From CAYTGR01 sp964437445 (GTDB taxonomy: Bacteria > Chloroflexota > Anaerolineae > B4-G1 > SLSP01), in NCBI GenBank assembly GCA_964437445.1, contig CAYTGR010000020.1, positions 1 to 64,000 of the forward strand: DNA of 64,000 bases. The letters are read 5' to 3'. The position numbers were made by a program, and so were the translations under genes. The notes beneath the pieces were generated by a model that saw nothing but the letters and a program-made list of their open reading frames with translations, had not been told where the DNA came from and did not search any database. This document shows, piece after piece, positions 9,094-16,717 of the stretch (position 1 is the first letter of the stretch; each line of letters starts with the position of its first letter).

Positions 9094-10986
9094 ATGAGCA
9101 ATACCTATACTTGTCCGAATTGTGGGTATCCCAACCGCAGTGATGCGAAGTTTTGCCAGCACTGCGGGGCCTCCCTGAGCGCCAGCCGCCCGCTGGGAGC
9201 GCTGTCTGAGCCACCCGCTTCTCTCCCTCCGGCGGCAGCCAAAAAATCGGGCGGGCTGTTCGGCTGGCTGCGCAAAAAGCCGCCGGCGGATACGGCTCCA
9301 TTGCCACCGGCCCTGCCACCCACCCCACCGGGGGGAACCCGGCGGCTGGGCGCCGCTCCCGAAGCGGAGTCGCCGGCGGGCACGGCCCTGTTGGGAAGCC
9401 TCCCCGGCGCACCGCCCCAGAAGCTAAAACCGTTGCAGCCGGGCAGCCCCTTGCAACACCCACAGGACCCCTCACGCCGGTATCTCATCCTGGCGGCGCG
9501 CCCCCTGGCCCGTTCGGTCTACTACGACGCGCTGGAAATGACCTGTAGCGCTTGCGGGACAGTTCATCCGGCGGTCCCGCCCGATGGGCTGTGCACCCGT
9601 TGCCGCACACCGCTCCGGCCCGTGCTGGTGCATGAGCGCCAGGCGCGCTCCCAGGGCCCGCTCACGGCGGCTGAGATTGACCGCCTGCTGAGTGTCAGCC
9701 GCAGCCATCCTCATATCCTGACCCACTACGCGATCTTGCAATATCCGGCCACGCTCTACACCGTGGTGGAGCGCCCGGATCGCTGGGGTGTCCTGGTCCG
9801 TGGCCGCCGTACCCGTTTCCTGGACGAAGCGGTCTCCGCCACGGCGGAGATTGGTCAGGCTGTGACCTACCTGCATGAGCAGGGATTTGCCCACACCGAA
9901 GTGGGCGGTGACAGTCTGGAAAGTCTGGTCACGCTTGGCAACGGCGATTTCTGCCTGGCGGATCTAAGCAGTTGTACGGCGTTGACGCAGCAAGAACAGG
10001 TCAACCGCGATCTGACTTTCCTGGGGATGTTGCTCTTTTATCTGGCGACCGGCGAAGAGCTGCAGCGCAAGGGGATGGAAGAGACCACGCCGCCCCCGTT
10101 GCGTCGCTTTGTGGAGCGGGCCATACGGGGCGAATATGCGACGGTGCGCGATCTGCTCAGCGATCTGGCCTCGCTGCCGACCACGGAGTCGTTAGGCGGT
10201 TCACTGAATCTGGTACACGGCCAGGCCACCGATCCTGGCCTGAAGCATCCGCGCAACGAGGATGCCGTGGTGGCCTATACCTTCAGTAAGGAGCAGGCCG
10301 GCCGGCCGGTCCCGGTCGGCTTTTATCTGGTGGCCGACGGGATGGGCGGCCATGCCGCTGGCGACGTAGCCAGTAAGATCGTGAACCAGGTGGTCACCGA
10401 CTGGCTGGTACAGGCGCAAGTCCTGCCCGATCCGCAACGGGCGACGCGCAAGCTGGTCGCGGAGCAGCTGGCCGGGGGACTGTTCAGCCAGGCCATTCAA
10501 CAGGCGAATGAGAGCATTTACCGGCAGGGCCGGGCGGCCGGTAACGATATGGGGTCCACCGTCACGGCCGCCCTCGTGCTGGGTGATATGGCGACGATCG
10601 TCAATGTCGGCGACAGCCGGACCTACTTGCTGCGCGAAGGCCGGCTTATGCAGATCACGCAGGATCATTCGCTGGTGGCGCGGCTGGTGGACGCCGGTAT
10701 CATCAAACCGGAAGAGGTGCGCACCCATCCGCAGCGTAACCAGATCTACCGCTGTCTGGGGCACAAGCCAGAAGTGGAAGTGGATACCTTCACGCTTCAA
10801 TTGCGGGGGGGGGACCGGTTGATTCTCTGTTGCGACGGGTTGTGGGAGATGGTGCCCGACCCGATCATTCAGGGGATTGTGGAACGAGCTCCGACGCCGC
10901 AGGCAGCCTGCGAGGAGCTGGTCGCGGCGGCCAATCGCGCCGGCGGCGAGGACAATATCTCGGTGATTTTGGTGGTCGCAGAGTGA
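9094..10986 (+). CDS. Zinc-ribbon/pseudokinase/PP2C-type protein phosphatase fusion
   Basis: The 630-residue protein has a zinc ribbon (residues 7-25), a proline-rich linker, a kinase-like region at about 125-360 and a PP2C phosphatase at about 370-630. The kinase-like part has its own CSACG...CTRCR zinc ribbon, HTE where HRD is expected and ADL where DFG is expected, so it should not phosphorylate. The phosphatase carries RNED (387-390), VADGMGGH (413-420), GDS (506-508), CDGLWE (580-585) and GGEDN (617-621), the expected metal-binding and catalytic set, so it should dephosphorylate Ser/Thr in the cytoplasm. It follows the five-zinc-ribbon kinase by 7 bases and is its likely antagonist. Confidence 0.88.
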   Translation: MSNTYTCPNCGYPNRSDAKFCQHCGASLSASRPLGALSEPPASLPPAAAKKSGGLFGWLRKKPPADTAPLPPALPPTPPGGTRRLGAAPEAESPAGTALLGSLPGAPPQKLKPLQPGSPLQHPQDPSRRYLILAARPLARSVYYDALEMTCSACGTVHPAVPPDGLCTRCRTPLRPVLVHERQARSQGPLTAAEIDRLLSVSRSHPHILTHYAILQYPATLYTVVERPDRWGVLVRGRRTRFLDEAVSATAEIGQAVTYLHEQGFAHTEVGGDSLESLVTLGNGDFCLADLSSCTALTQQEQVNRDLTFLGMLLFYLATGEELQRKGMEETTPPPLRRFVERAIRGEYATVRDLLSDLASLPTTESLGGSLNLVHGQATDPGLKHPRNEDAVVAYTFSKEQAGRPVPVGFYLVADGMGGHAAGDVASKIVNQVVTDWLVQAQVLPDPQRATRKLVAEQLAGGLFSQAIQQANESIYRQGRAAGNDMGSTVTAALVLGDMATIVNVGDSRTYLLREGRLMQITQDHSLVARLVDAGIIKPEEVRTHPQRNQIYRCLGHKPEVEVDTFTLQLRGGDRLILCCDGLWEMVPDPIIQGIVERAPTPQAACEELVAAANRAGGEDNISVILVVAE

Positions 10987-11008
10987 GAAATTAAAGTGGA
11001 GCGCCGCC

Positions 11009-11470
11009 GTGCAAAAATTGAAGTGGGGCGTGGTCCTGTTCGTGGCACTGGTGGGGCTGGGGGCTCTGGCGGTCGCTATGGGCTGGGGCGCGCACGCGCT
11101 GGTGGAATGGACGGTACCCGTGGCGACGGCGCCGGTGGTCTCCTCTGTAACGGGGACGCCGCGCCCCACACCAACGTTGCCCCCCATGCTGGAAACACCG
11201 TCCCGGCCCCTCCCCGCGCCGACCAGCACCTTAGCGCCCACCTCCACGCCAGATCAGAACAGTGAGATTGTGCAGGCAAATGAGGGGTTGTATGATGTTT
11301 GTCGCCGGCATTGTCCCGGCCGCTGGCCGGTGAACCGGGTTCCGCATGAGTTGGAACAATATGCTCACGATGTGGCTGCCCACAATGGCTTGTCCTGGCC
11401 CCGGCGTTCTCAAGGCCCTCGGCTTGATCCAGGCCAGGAGCTGCTTATGTTGCCCTGTCCGTCCGATTAG
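11009..11470 (+). CDS. Small membrane-anchored protein with a LysM-like C-terminus
   Basis: The 153-residue product has one N-terminal membrane segment (about residues 5-28), a Pro/Thr linker (PTPTLPP, PAPTSTLAP) and a C-terminal 65 residues ending in LDPGQELLMLPC. That ending resembles the last strand of a LysM peptidoglycan-binding module, with cysteines that could form a disulphide outside the cell. The GTG start lies 22 bases after the PP2C gene, in the same unit. It is probably a small cell-wall-facing partner of the signalling proteins. The LysM assignment is tentative. Confidence 0.6.
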   Translation: MQKLKWGVVLFVALVGLGALAVAMGWGAHALVEWTVPVATAPVVSSVTGTPRPTPTLPPMLETPSRPLPAPTSTLAPTSTPDQNSEIVQANEGLYDVCRRHCPGRWPVNRVPHELEQYAHDVAAHNGLSWPRRSQGPRLDPGQELLMLPCPSD

Positions 11471-11516
11471 TTCAATCAAATTGCCACCGGCATTGCCAGG
11501 AGCCTACCGACAACGC

Positions 11517-11553
11517 CCCCAGACCACCGGCGGTTAAAACAGGTGGTCTGGGG
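11517..11553 (+). terminator. Strong hairpin, possible terminator
   Basis: A perfect 12-bp stem (CCCCAGACCACC with GGTGGTCTGGGG) encloses a 13-base loop. It is followed by TCAAAAAG and, 14 bases further on, GTTATTTT. The T-run is displaced, so it may be an imperfect terminator or an RNA-stabilising hairpin. It separates the 11009 gene from the next kinase. Confidence 0.5.
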
Positions 11554-11592
11554 TCAAAAAGTCCTGTTATTTTCCAGAGGGCGGCACAATCT

Positions 11593-13590
11593 ATGCTCAA
11601 TCCAGGGATGGTCTTGCAAGATCGTTACCACATCCAGCGCCGGCTGGGGGGCGGGGGGATGGGGACTGTCTATCTGGCCGACGATGGCCGGTTGCCAGGC
11701 CGCCGCTGTGCCATCAAGGAGCTCTCGCCGGAAAACGTCCCGCCGGCCGAGCGCAACTGGGCGATTCAGGCCTTCCGGCAGGAGGCCGGGATGCTGGCTC
11801 GGCTCAAACATCCCGGCCTGACCGCCGTCACCGACTTTTTCCCCGAAGGGGGCAACTGGTACCTGGTGATGGATTTTGTGGAGGGCGAGACGCTGGAAGC
11901 GTACTTGCAGCGGGCGCCCAACGGGCGGTTGCCGCTGGCGGAGGCGCTGGAGATCACCCGGCAGCTCTGCGCGGTGTTGGAATACCTGCACAGCCAGAAT
12001 CCTCCGGTGGTCTTCCGCGACCTCAAGCCGGCCAATATCATGCTCAACCAGGAGCGGCAGGTCAAGCTGATTGATTTCGGGATCGCGCGGCACTTCAAGC
12101 CGGGGCAGACGCGGGACACGATGAATTTGGGGACGCCGGGCTATGCTGCGCCCGAACAATACGGCGGCTTGGGGCAGAGCGATCCCCGGACAGATGTCTA
12201 CAGCCTGGGCGCGGTGCTCTTGCAGCTGGTGACGGGCTACAATCCGGTGCTGGCGGCGACGCCGTTCCCGCTGCCGCCGCCGGGCCAGCTGGTGCGCGAC
12301 CTGCCGCCGCCGGTGGAAGCCGCGATCGGGCGGGCCATCCAGCTCCAGCCGGAGGCGCGCTTCCGCAGCGTGGCCGAGTTCCGACAGGCCCTCTTCGCGC
12401 CGGCTCCACCGCGCAAAGAGCAGACGGTGGTCATGCCGCAACAGCCCGGTTCTCCCCCGCCGATCTATCCGGCGCAAGCCTCAACGGCTGTCCCGGCACG
12501 TCCGGCGGCGCAGGGCGGTAACAAGGGGGTGTGGATCGGCGTGGGGCTGGGGTTACTGCTGTTGGGCTTTTGCGGCGTTGTCGTGTTGGGCGGCGCTGCC
12601 AGCGGCCTGTTGCCCATCCCTAATCCCTTTGCCCGTCCCCAGACTGGGGCTACTCCGTTACCGGTCACAACGAGTGCCGTAGCGCCCCCGGTCACGACGG
12701 CGCCCCCTGTTCAAACCACGGCTCCGCCGGTAACCACGGCCCCGTTACCGGTGCGGGCTACCACGCCGCCGCCGCTGACGGTCGCGCCGGTTGCGCCGCA
12801 GCCCTTACGGCTGGCCTATGTACGCGGAGACGTGGGCAATAGCGACATTTACGTGGCTAATGCCAATGGCGAGCAGGCAACGTGTGTAGCATGTTCGGCC
12901 TGTGATGAGGCCGAACCGGATTGGTCGCCCGATGGCACCACCCTGGTTTATCAATCCAATTGCGGTGGCTCCTATGATCTGTGGACTGTGCGCATAGGGA
13001 GTTCCCCGGTGCAATTGAGCCGCACGCCCGATTGGGATGAACGGGAGCCGCACTGGTCGCCCGATGGCAAGCAGATCATCTTCCGGGCCAATCCGGTGGG
13101 CAGTGGGCGCAACGAGGATGGTACCCTGTGGACGGTGGGAGCCGATGGCAGCGGCGCTCGTAACCTGGGCGTGGTGGGCCGGGTGCCGGTCTGGTCGCCC
13201 GATGGCCGGCAGGTCGCGTATATGTCGGAGCAGAGCGGGGGGTGGGAAATTTATCTGTTGGAGCTCGCCACCAACCAGAGCCGTCGGCTGACCGATTGTC
13301 AGGCAAACTGTCGCTGGCCGGCCTGGTCGCCCGATGGACAATCGGTGGTGTACCATCAGACCACAGCGGCGGGCAGTACAACCGCGGAATCCATCTGGGC
13401 GGTGCCGGTGAACGGGGGCCGGGCGACGTTGATCGTCAGCGGAGACCATGCCGGGCGGCCCGCCTGGTCTGCCGAGGGGTTGATTGTCTTCAATTCTGAT
13501 CGTGGGATTGAGGTGGTCAACCCGGATGGCAGTGGGCGCCGTACGCTGATCGGCGGCGATCAGAACTGGGCGCCTACCTGGTCCCGCTAA
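11593..13590 (+). CDS. Ser/Thr protein kinase with extracellular TolB/PD40-type beta-propeller
   Basis: The 665-residue protein has a kinase domain at about residues 10-275: glycine loop GGGGMGTVY, AIKE lysine 42, FRDLKPAN at 141-148 and DFG at 161-163. One membrane helix lies near 315-340, followed by a Pro/Thr linker. Residues about 410-665 are five or six repeats of the form WSPDG...IxYxS, the PD40/TolB propeller signature. A cytoplasmic kinase with an outside propeller fits a transmembrane receptor sensing a cell-wall or periplasm-side ligand. Before the propeller is a CVACSACD cysteine cluster that could be disulphide-bonded. The ATG follows GAGGGCGG. Confidence 0.88.
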   Translation: MLNPGMVLQDRYHIQRRLGGGGMGTVYLADDGRLPGRRCAIKELSPENVPPAERNWAIQAFRQEAGMLARLKHPGLTAVTDFFPEGGNWYLVMDFVEGETLEAYLQRAPNGRLPLAEALEITRQLCAVLEYLHSQNPPVVFRDLKPANIMLNQERQVKLIDFGIARHFKPGQTRDTMNLGTPGYAAPEQYGGLGQSDPRTDVYSLGAVLLQLVTGYNPVLAATPFPLPPPGQLVRDLPPPVEAAIGRAIQLQPEARFRSVAEFRQALFAPAPPRKEQTVVMPQQPGSPPPIYPAQASTAVPARPAAQGGNKGVWIGVGLGLLLLGFCGVVVLGGAASGLLPIPNPFARPQTGATPLPVTTSAVAPPVTTAPPVQTTAPPVTTAPLPVRATTPPPLTVAPVAPQPLRLAYVRGDVGNSDIYVANANGEQATCVACSACDEAEPDWSPDGTTLVYQSNCGGSYDLWTVRIGSSPVQLSRTPDWDEREPHWSPDGKQIIFRANPVGSGRNEDGTLWTVGADGSGARNLGVVGRVPVWSPDGRQVAYMSEQSGGWEIYLLELATNQSRRLTDCQANCRWPAWSPDGQSVVYHQTTAAGSTTAESIWAVPVNGGRATLIVSGDHAGRPAWSAEGLIVFNSDRGIEVVNPDGSGRRTLIGGDQNWAPTWSR

Positions 13591-13608
13591 ATAACAAGGG
13601 CCAACTGC

Positions 13609-15132
13609 ATGTCCTCATCCATTCGTAAACAAGATGTGCTGTTTGGGCTGCTGATCACGCTCGGCGTGGCCTTGCTCGCCGCGTTGGTGCTGTTGCTGGT
13701 GACGCGACCGTGGGAAACCGCGCCCCCTGTGCCGTCGGTCACTCCCCCGGTGCCAACGCTCACTCCCACGTTGGCACCGGGGGCTTCAGGTACCGCCACC
13801 CCTACCGCCCCCGTACAACCTACGGCTACGCTTCAGTCTACCCCAGGCGTGACCTCTTACACGGTGCTGGAAGGCGATACCCTTTCCGGCATTGCGGAGC
13901 GTTTTGGGGTCTCCGTGGAAGTTCTGAAGGCGGCCAACGGCCTGGTCGGCGATTTCCTCCAGCCGGATCAGGTGTTGATCATCCCTGCTCCCGTGGCGGC
14001 CCCCACTCTGCAGGCCAGCGAACCTATCAGTGGGATGATCCGGCATGTAGTCCAGGCCGGCGACACGTTATGGGGGCTGGCCGCCCAGTACAACGTGAGT
14101 GTGGCGGCGATCCAGCAGGCCAACGGCCTGACCGGGGAAGAGATCTTCGCCGGGCAGGAATTGCTGATCCCTGTGGGCGGTGGTTCTGGCCTGGCCACGC
14201 TGCCGGCGTCGCCGGCCGCTGGCTCGGTCTGGCAACCCTCTATCCTGGAAGGCGACTTAGCCGCGGCCTACCCCGCCACTTTGCAAACTGAGCGGTTCAC
14301 CTTACACTATACGCCGGGCACCTATCCGGCCCGGGATCCGGCAGCGGTAGCCGCCCTGGTCACGCGCGGCCTGCAACAGCTGGAAACCACGTTTCAGGTT
14401 TCCTTAAGCGGCCGCTTTGATGTGTATGCGGCCGGCAGCCTCTTTGCCCGTCCGGATCAAGCCTTGCGCGGGCGGAGCTTTTCCGCGGCCCGGCGCACGT
14501 TTTTCCTGCACGATGGCAGCGGCAACGCGGCGGATCAGCAATACATCGTGGCGCATGAGCTGACCCATCTCTTTACCTGGAACGTTTTTGGCCGTCCCTC
14601 CTCGGCCTTGTTGAGCGAAGGCGCTGCTGTTTATGTGGGCAGTCTCACCATCAGGGGGGCGGACCATTTGCCCATTGCCACGTTCTGCGCGGCTTACCGG
14701 CAGGCCGGGGCCTTGCCGTCGTTGACCGGCGCTCTGAGCTTCCAGGGCCACATCCGCGATTTGCCCTACTACTACACGGCCGGTTGCTTTGTGCAGTATC
14801 TGATTGAGACCTACGGCGTGGAGAAGTTCGGGCAGCTCTATCCCACCGGCGACTATACCGGCCTGTACGGGCAATCGTTGGCGGCGCTGGAGGCGGCATG
14901 GCTGAGCACGGTGGATGCGGCGCCACCGGTGGCCTTCGATCCAACCGCCCTGGTCACAGCGGTGGCGCAGGTGGGCCAGGCTTACAGCGACCTGTTTGAC
15001 ACCTTCAGTGGCCAGCCGAACGAACTGGCTGCCTATCCTTTCATTGATGCGGCCCGGCTGGCAGTCCTGGAGGGACGGCTGGCTGAGGTAACGCCGCAGT
15101 TACAGGCCTTTCACACCGCTCTGGGACGGTAA
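13609..15132 (+). CDS. Membrane-anchored LysM protein with HExxH (MA-family) peptidase domain
   Basis: The 507-residue protein has an N-terminal membrane helix (about 10-32), a Pro/Thr linker and two LysM modules (about 83-126 and 145-188) that should bind peptidoglycan. The peptidase-like domain has HELTH at about 316-320 and LLSEGAAVY some 20 residues later, the two zinc-binding motifs of gluzincin or MA-family peptidases. It should act outside the membrane at the cell wall. It starts 18 bases after the propeller kinase gene, so the two are probably one transcript. The Shine-Dalgarno sequence is weak, which fits translation coupled to the kinase. The substrate cannot be told. Confidence 0.82.
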   Translation: MSSSIRKQDVLFGLLITLGVALLAALVLLLVTRPWETAPPVPSVTPPVPTLTPTLAPGASGTATPTAPVQPTATLQSTPGVTSYTVLEGDTLSGIAERFGVSVEVLKAANGLVGDFLQPDQVLIIPAPVAAPTLQASEPISGMIRHVVQAGDTLWGLAAQYNVSVAAIQQANGLTGEEIFAGQELLIPVGGGSGLATLPASPAAGSVWQPSILEGDLAAAYPATLQTERFTLHYTPGTYPARDPAAVAALVTRGLQQLETTFQVSLSGRFDVYAAGSLFARPDQALRGRSFSAARRTFFLHDGSGNAADQQYIVAHELTHLFTWNVFGRPSSALLSEGAAVYVGSLTIRGADHLPIATFCAAYRQAGALPSLTGALSFQGHIRDLPYYYTAGCFVQYLIETYGVEKFGQLYPTGDYTGLYGQSLAALEAAWLSTVDAAPPVAFDPTALVTAVAQVGQAYSDLFDTFSGQPNELAAYPFIDAARLAVLEGRLAEVTPQLQAFHTALGR

Positions 15133-15184
15133 AGCGGCTGGGATCAGTATCTAACATTAACGCTACAGCAAAAGGAGGATTGCC

Positions 15185-15460
15185 ATGTCACCGAAACGGG
15201 AATTCACAGCTCAGGAAGCCCAACGCATCGGGGATGCGCTGGGCATCAATTGGGCCGCGGTCAGCCTGGAGGAATTCCGGGCCGGGTTGGCGGTGGAACT
15301 GGAACACGGGGCGCGTGACCCGGAGACCGACGTCACTCATGACGATGAGCTCCTCACGGGCAAGATCGCCCTCGCGCATCTGAAGGAATATCCCGATTAC
15401 TACACCCGGCTGGCTAAGATGGAGCGGGAAGCCGAGGAATACTGGGCCAGCCAGCCTTAA
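15185..15460 (+). CDS. DUF5661-like small conserved protein
   Basis: This 91-residue acidic soluble protein contains ELEHGARDPETDVTHDD and GKIALAHLKEYPDYYTRL, the core pattern I recognise from the DUF5661 family. Family members are found as single genes in many bacteria and archaea, and no function is established. The start follows a very strong AAAGGAGG, so expression is likely high. It lies alone between the LysM peptidase and a repeat block and may have no functional link to the kinases. Confidence 0.75.
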   Translation: MSPKREFTAQEAQRIGDALGINWAAVSLEEFRAGLAVELEHGARDPETDVTHDDELLTGKIALAHLKEYPDYYTRLAKMEREAEEYWASQP

Positions 15461-15476
15461 AGCCCCAACCTTGACA

Positions 15477-15692
15477 GGGGAATTCCCCATGAGCTGGCGT
15501 TCACCAGCCGTGGGATGAAAATTGGCTTGTAGTAACGCGCTTGAGCGCGTTTCAGACGGCGCCTGCAAACAAACGTTATGGCGTTCGTAGTGTTGCGCTT
15601 CAGCGCGGCTCAGACGGCAGCGATAGGATGGGGGCAGGTTCGTCGTAACGCGCTTTAGCGCGGCTGAGACGGCGCTAAAGCGCCTGATTACA
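15477..15692. repeat. Dispersed intergenic palindromic repeat, copy 2 (compound)
   Basis: The block begins with the palindrome GGGGAATTCCCC and the same sequence as 291-365, then holds several hairpin units: GTAGTAACGCGCTTGAGCGC, GTAGTGTTGCGCTTCAGCGC, and GTCGTAACGCGCTTTAGCGC paired with GGCGCTAAAGCGCC. It appears to be two or three units in tandem, fills the gap between the DUF5661 gene and the next gene, and contains no credible coding sequence. Confidence 0.75.
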
Positions 15693-15724
15693 AACACATC
15701 ATTGACAGCGGAGGAGGTGCATTC

Positions 15725-16702
15725 GTGAACTGTCCTAATTGCGGCAACCCCTTACGCCCCGGGGCGCGGTTCTGCGCCACCTGTGGACAATTGGTTAACT
15801 CATCGGCCGGCTCGCCGCCAGCCCCTTCAGCTTCTCCCGGAACGGGGGCAGCGCCCGCCGCACCAGTTCCCCCTCCATCCGGGAGCGCTGCACCGGCGCC
15901 GGTGCCACCGCCGTCCTTCTCTCCCGCGCCCCAGCCTTTCGCAGCCTCGATCCCCCAACTGGGCGCGACCGGACAAGGTTCCAGCCTGTGGGGGCCGTTC
16001 GCCGGCTACGGTACCCGGCGCGAGCATACCGCCTGGCTCCTGCAAGGGCTGGGCAGCCGCGCTGAACAGCTGCGGGATACCATTACCCAGCAATTCCAGC
16101 AGCGGCAGATCCCGCAAGCGCAAGTTACCCAACTGACACTGACCGGGCGCGGCGTGGCGGTGGAGCAGCGCCCTTTTTATCGGGTGCAGCGCGGCCTGGC
16201 CACCGTCTGGCTCTACGTGGCCCGCTTTGGCCAGGACTTGTACATCTCCCAGGTTTCCTACATCAAAGGTCAAATCAGCCTGGGCCGGATCTTAATCGTG
16301 GCGGCGTTGGGCGGACTGGCCCTGTTTGGGGGGTTGGGCCTGGGGGTGGTGGTGTTTCTTCTGGAGGAGGTTGTCCGATCCATTGGGAGCAGTCTGTTGG
16401 GTGGGAAGAGCACAGAACCCAATGGGTTTCTCATGAGTATGTTATGCTGTTCCGAGCCCCTGGGGCTGTTGGCGCAGGTGATCCTGCTTTTGGGGTTGGT
16501 CTTCAGTATCTACAAATTCCTGACCGAAAAGGATTTCCTGGCACTGCTCCGCTCGGCTCCCACCGAATTCCAGGAAGATGACATTGTCTCGCTGGAAAAG
16601 GCGGTGAACGAGACGGTCCGCCAGGCTGCTGATATCGTCGGCATTGATCTGAAGCTGCTCGCGCCAGGGCAGGCTTACCAGCGCGGTCGCCGCTTGATTT
16701 GA
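15725..16702 (+). CDS. Zinc-ribbon membrane protein of unknown function
   Basis: The 325-residue product begins with one zinc ribbon (CPNCG...FCATCG, residues 3-20), then a long Pro/Ala linker and a mixed alpha/beta region (about 90-180) containing RREHTAWLLQGLG and YRVQRG. Two or three membrane helices follow (about 190-265) before a soluble tail with charged helices. The GTG start lies downstream of GGAGGAGG. It ends directly before the zinc-ribbon ATPase gene, with which it is probably co-expressed. I do not recognise the middle domain. The zinc ribbon is of the same type as in the kinases, suggesting a shared partner or membrane complex. Confidence 0.7.
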   Translation: MNCPNCGNPLRPGARFCATCGQLVNSSAGSPPAPSASPGTGAAPAAPVPPPSGSAAPAPVPPPSFSPAPQPFAASIPQLGATGQGSSLWGPFAGYGTRREHTAWLLQGLGSRAEQLRDTITQQFQQRQIPQAQVTQLTLTGRGVAVEQRPFYRVQRGLATVWLYVARFGQDLYISQVSYIKGQISLGRILIVAALGGLALFGGLGLGVVVFLLEEVVRSIGSSLLGGKSTEPNGFLMSMLCCSEPLGLLAQVILLLGLVFSIYKFLTEKDFLALLRSAPTEFQEDDIVSLEKAVNETVRQAADIVGIDLKLLAPGQAYQRGRRLI

Positions 16703-16717
16703 GTGGGGGTGAGGGCG

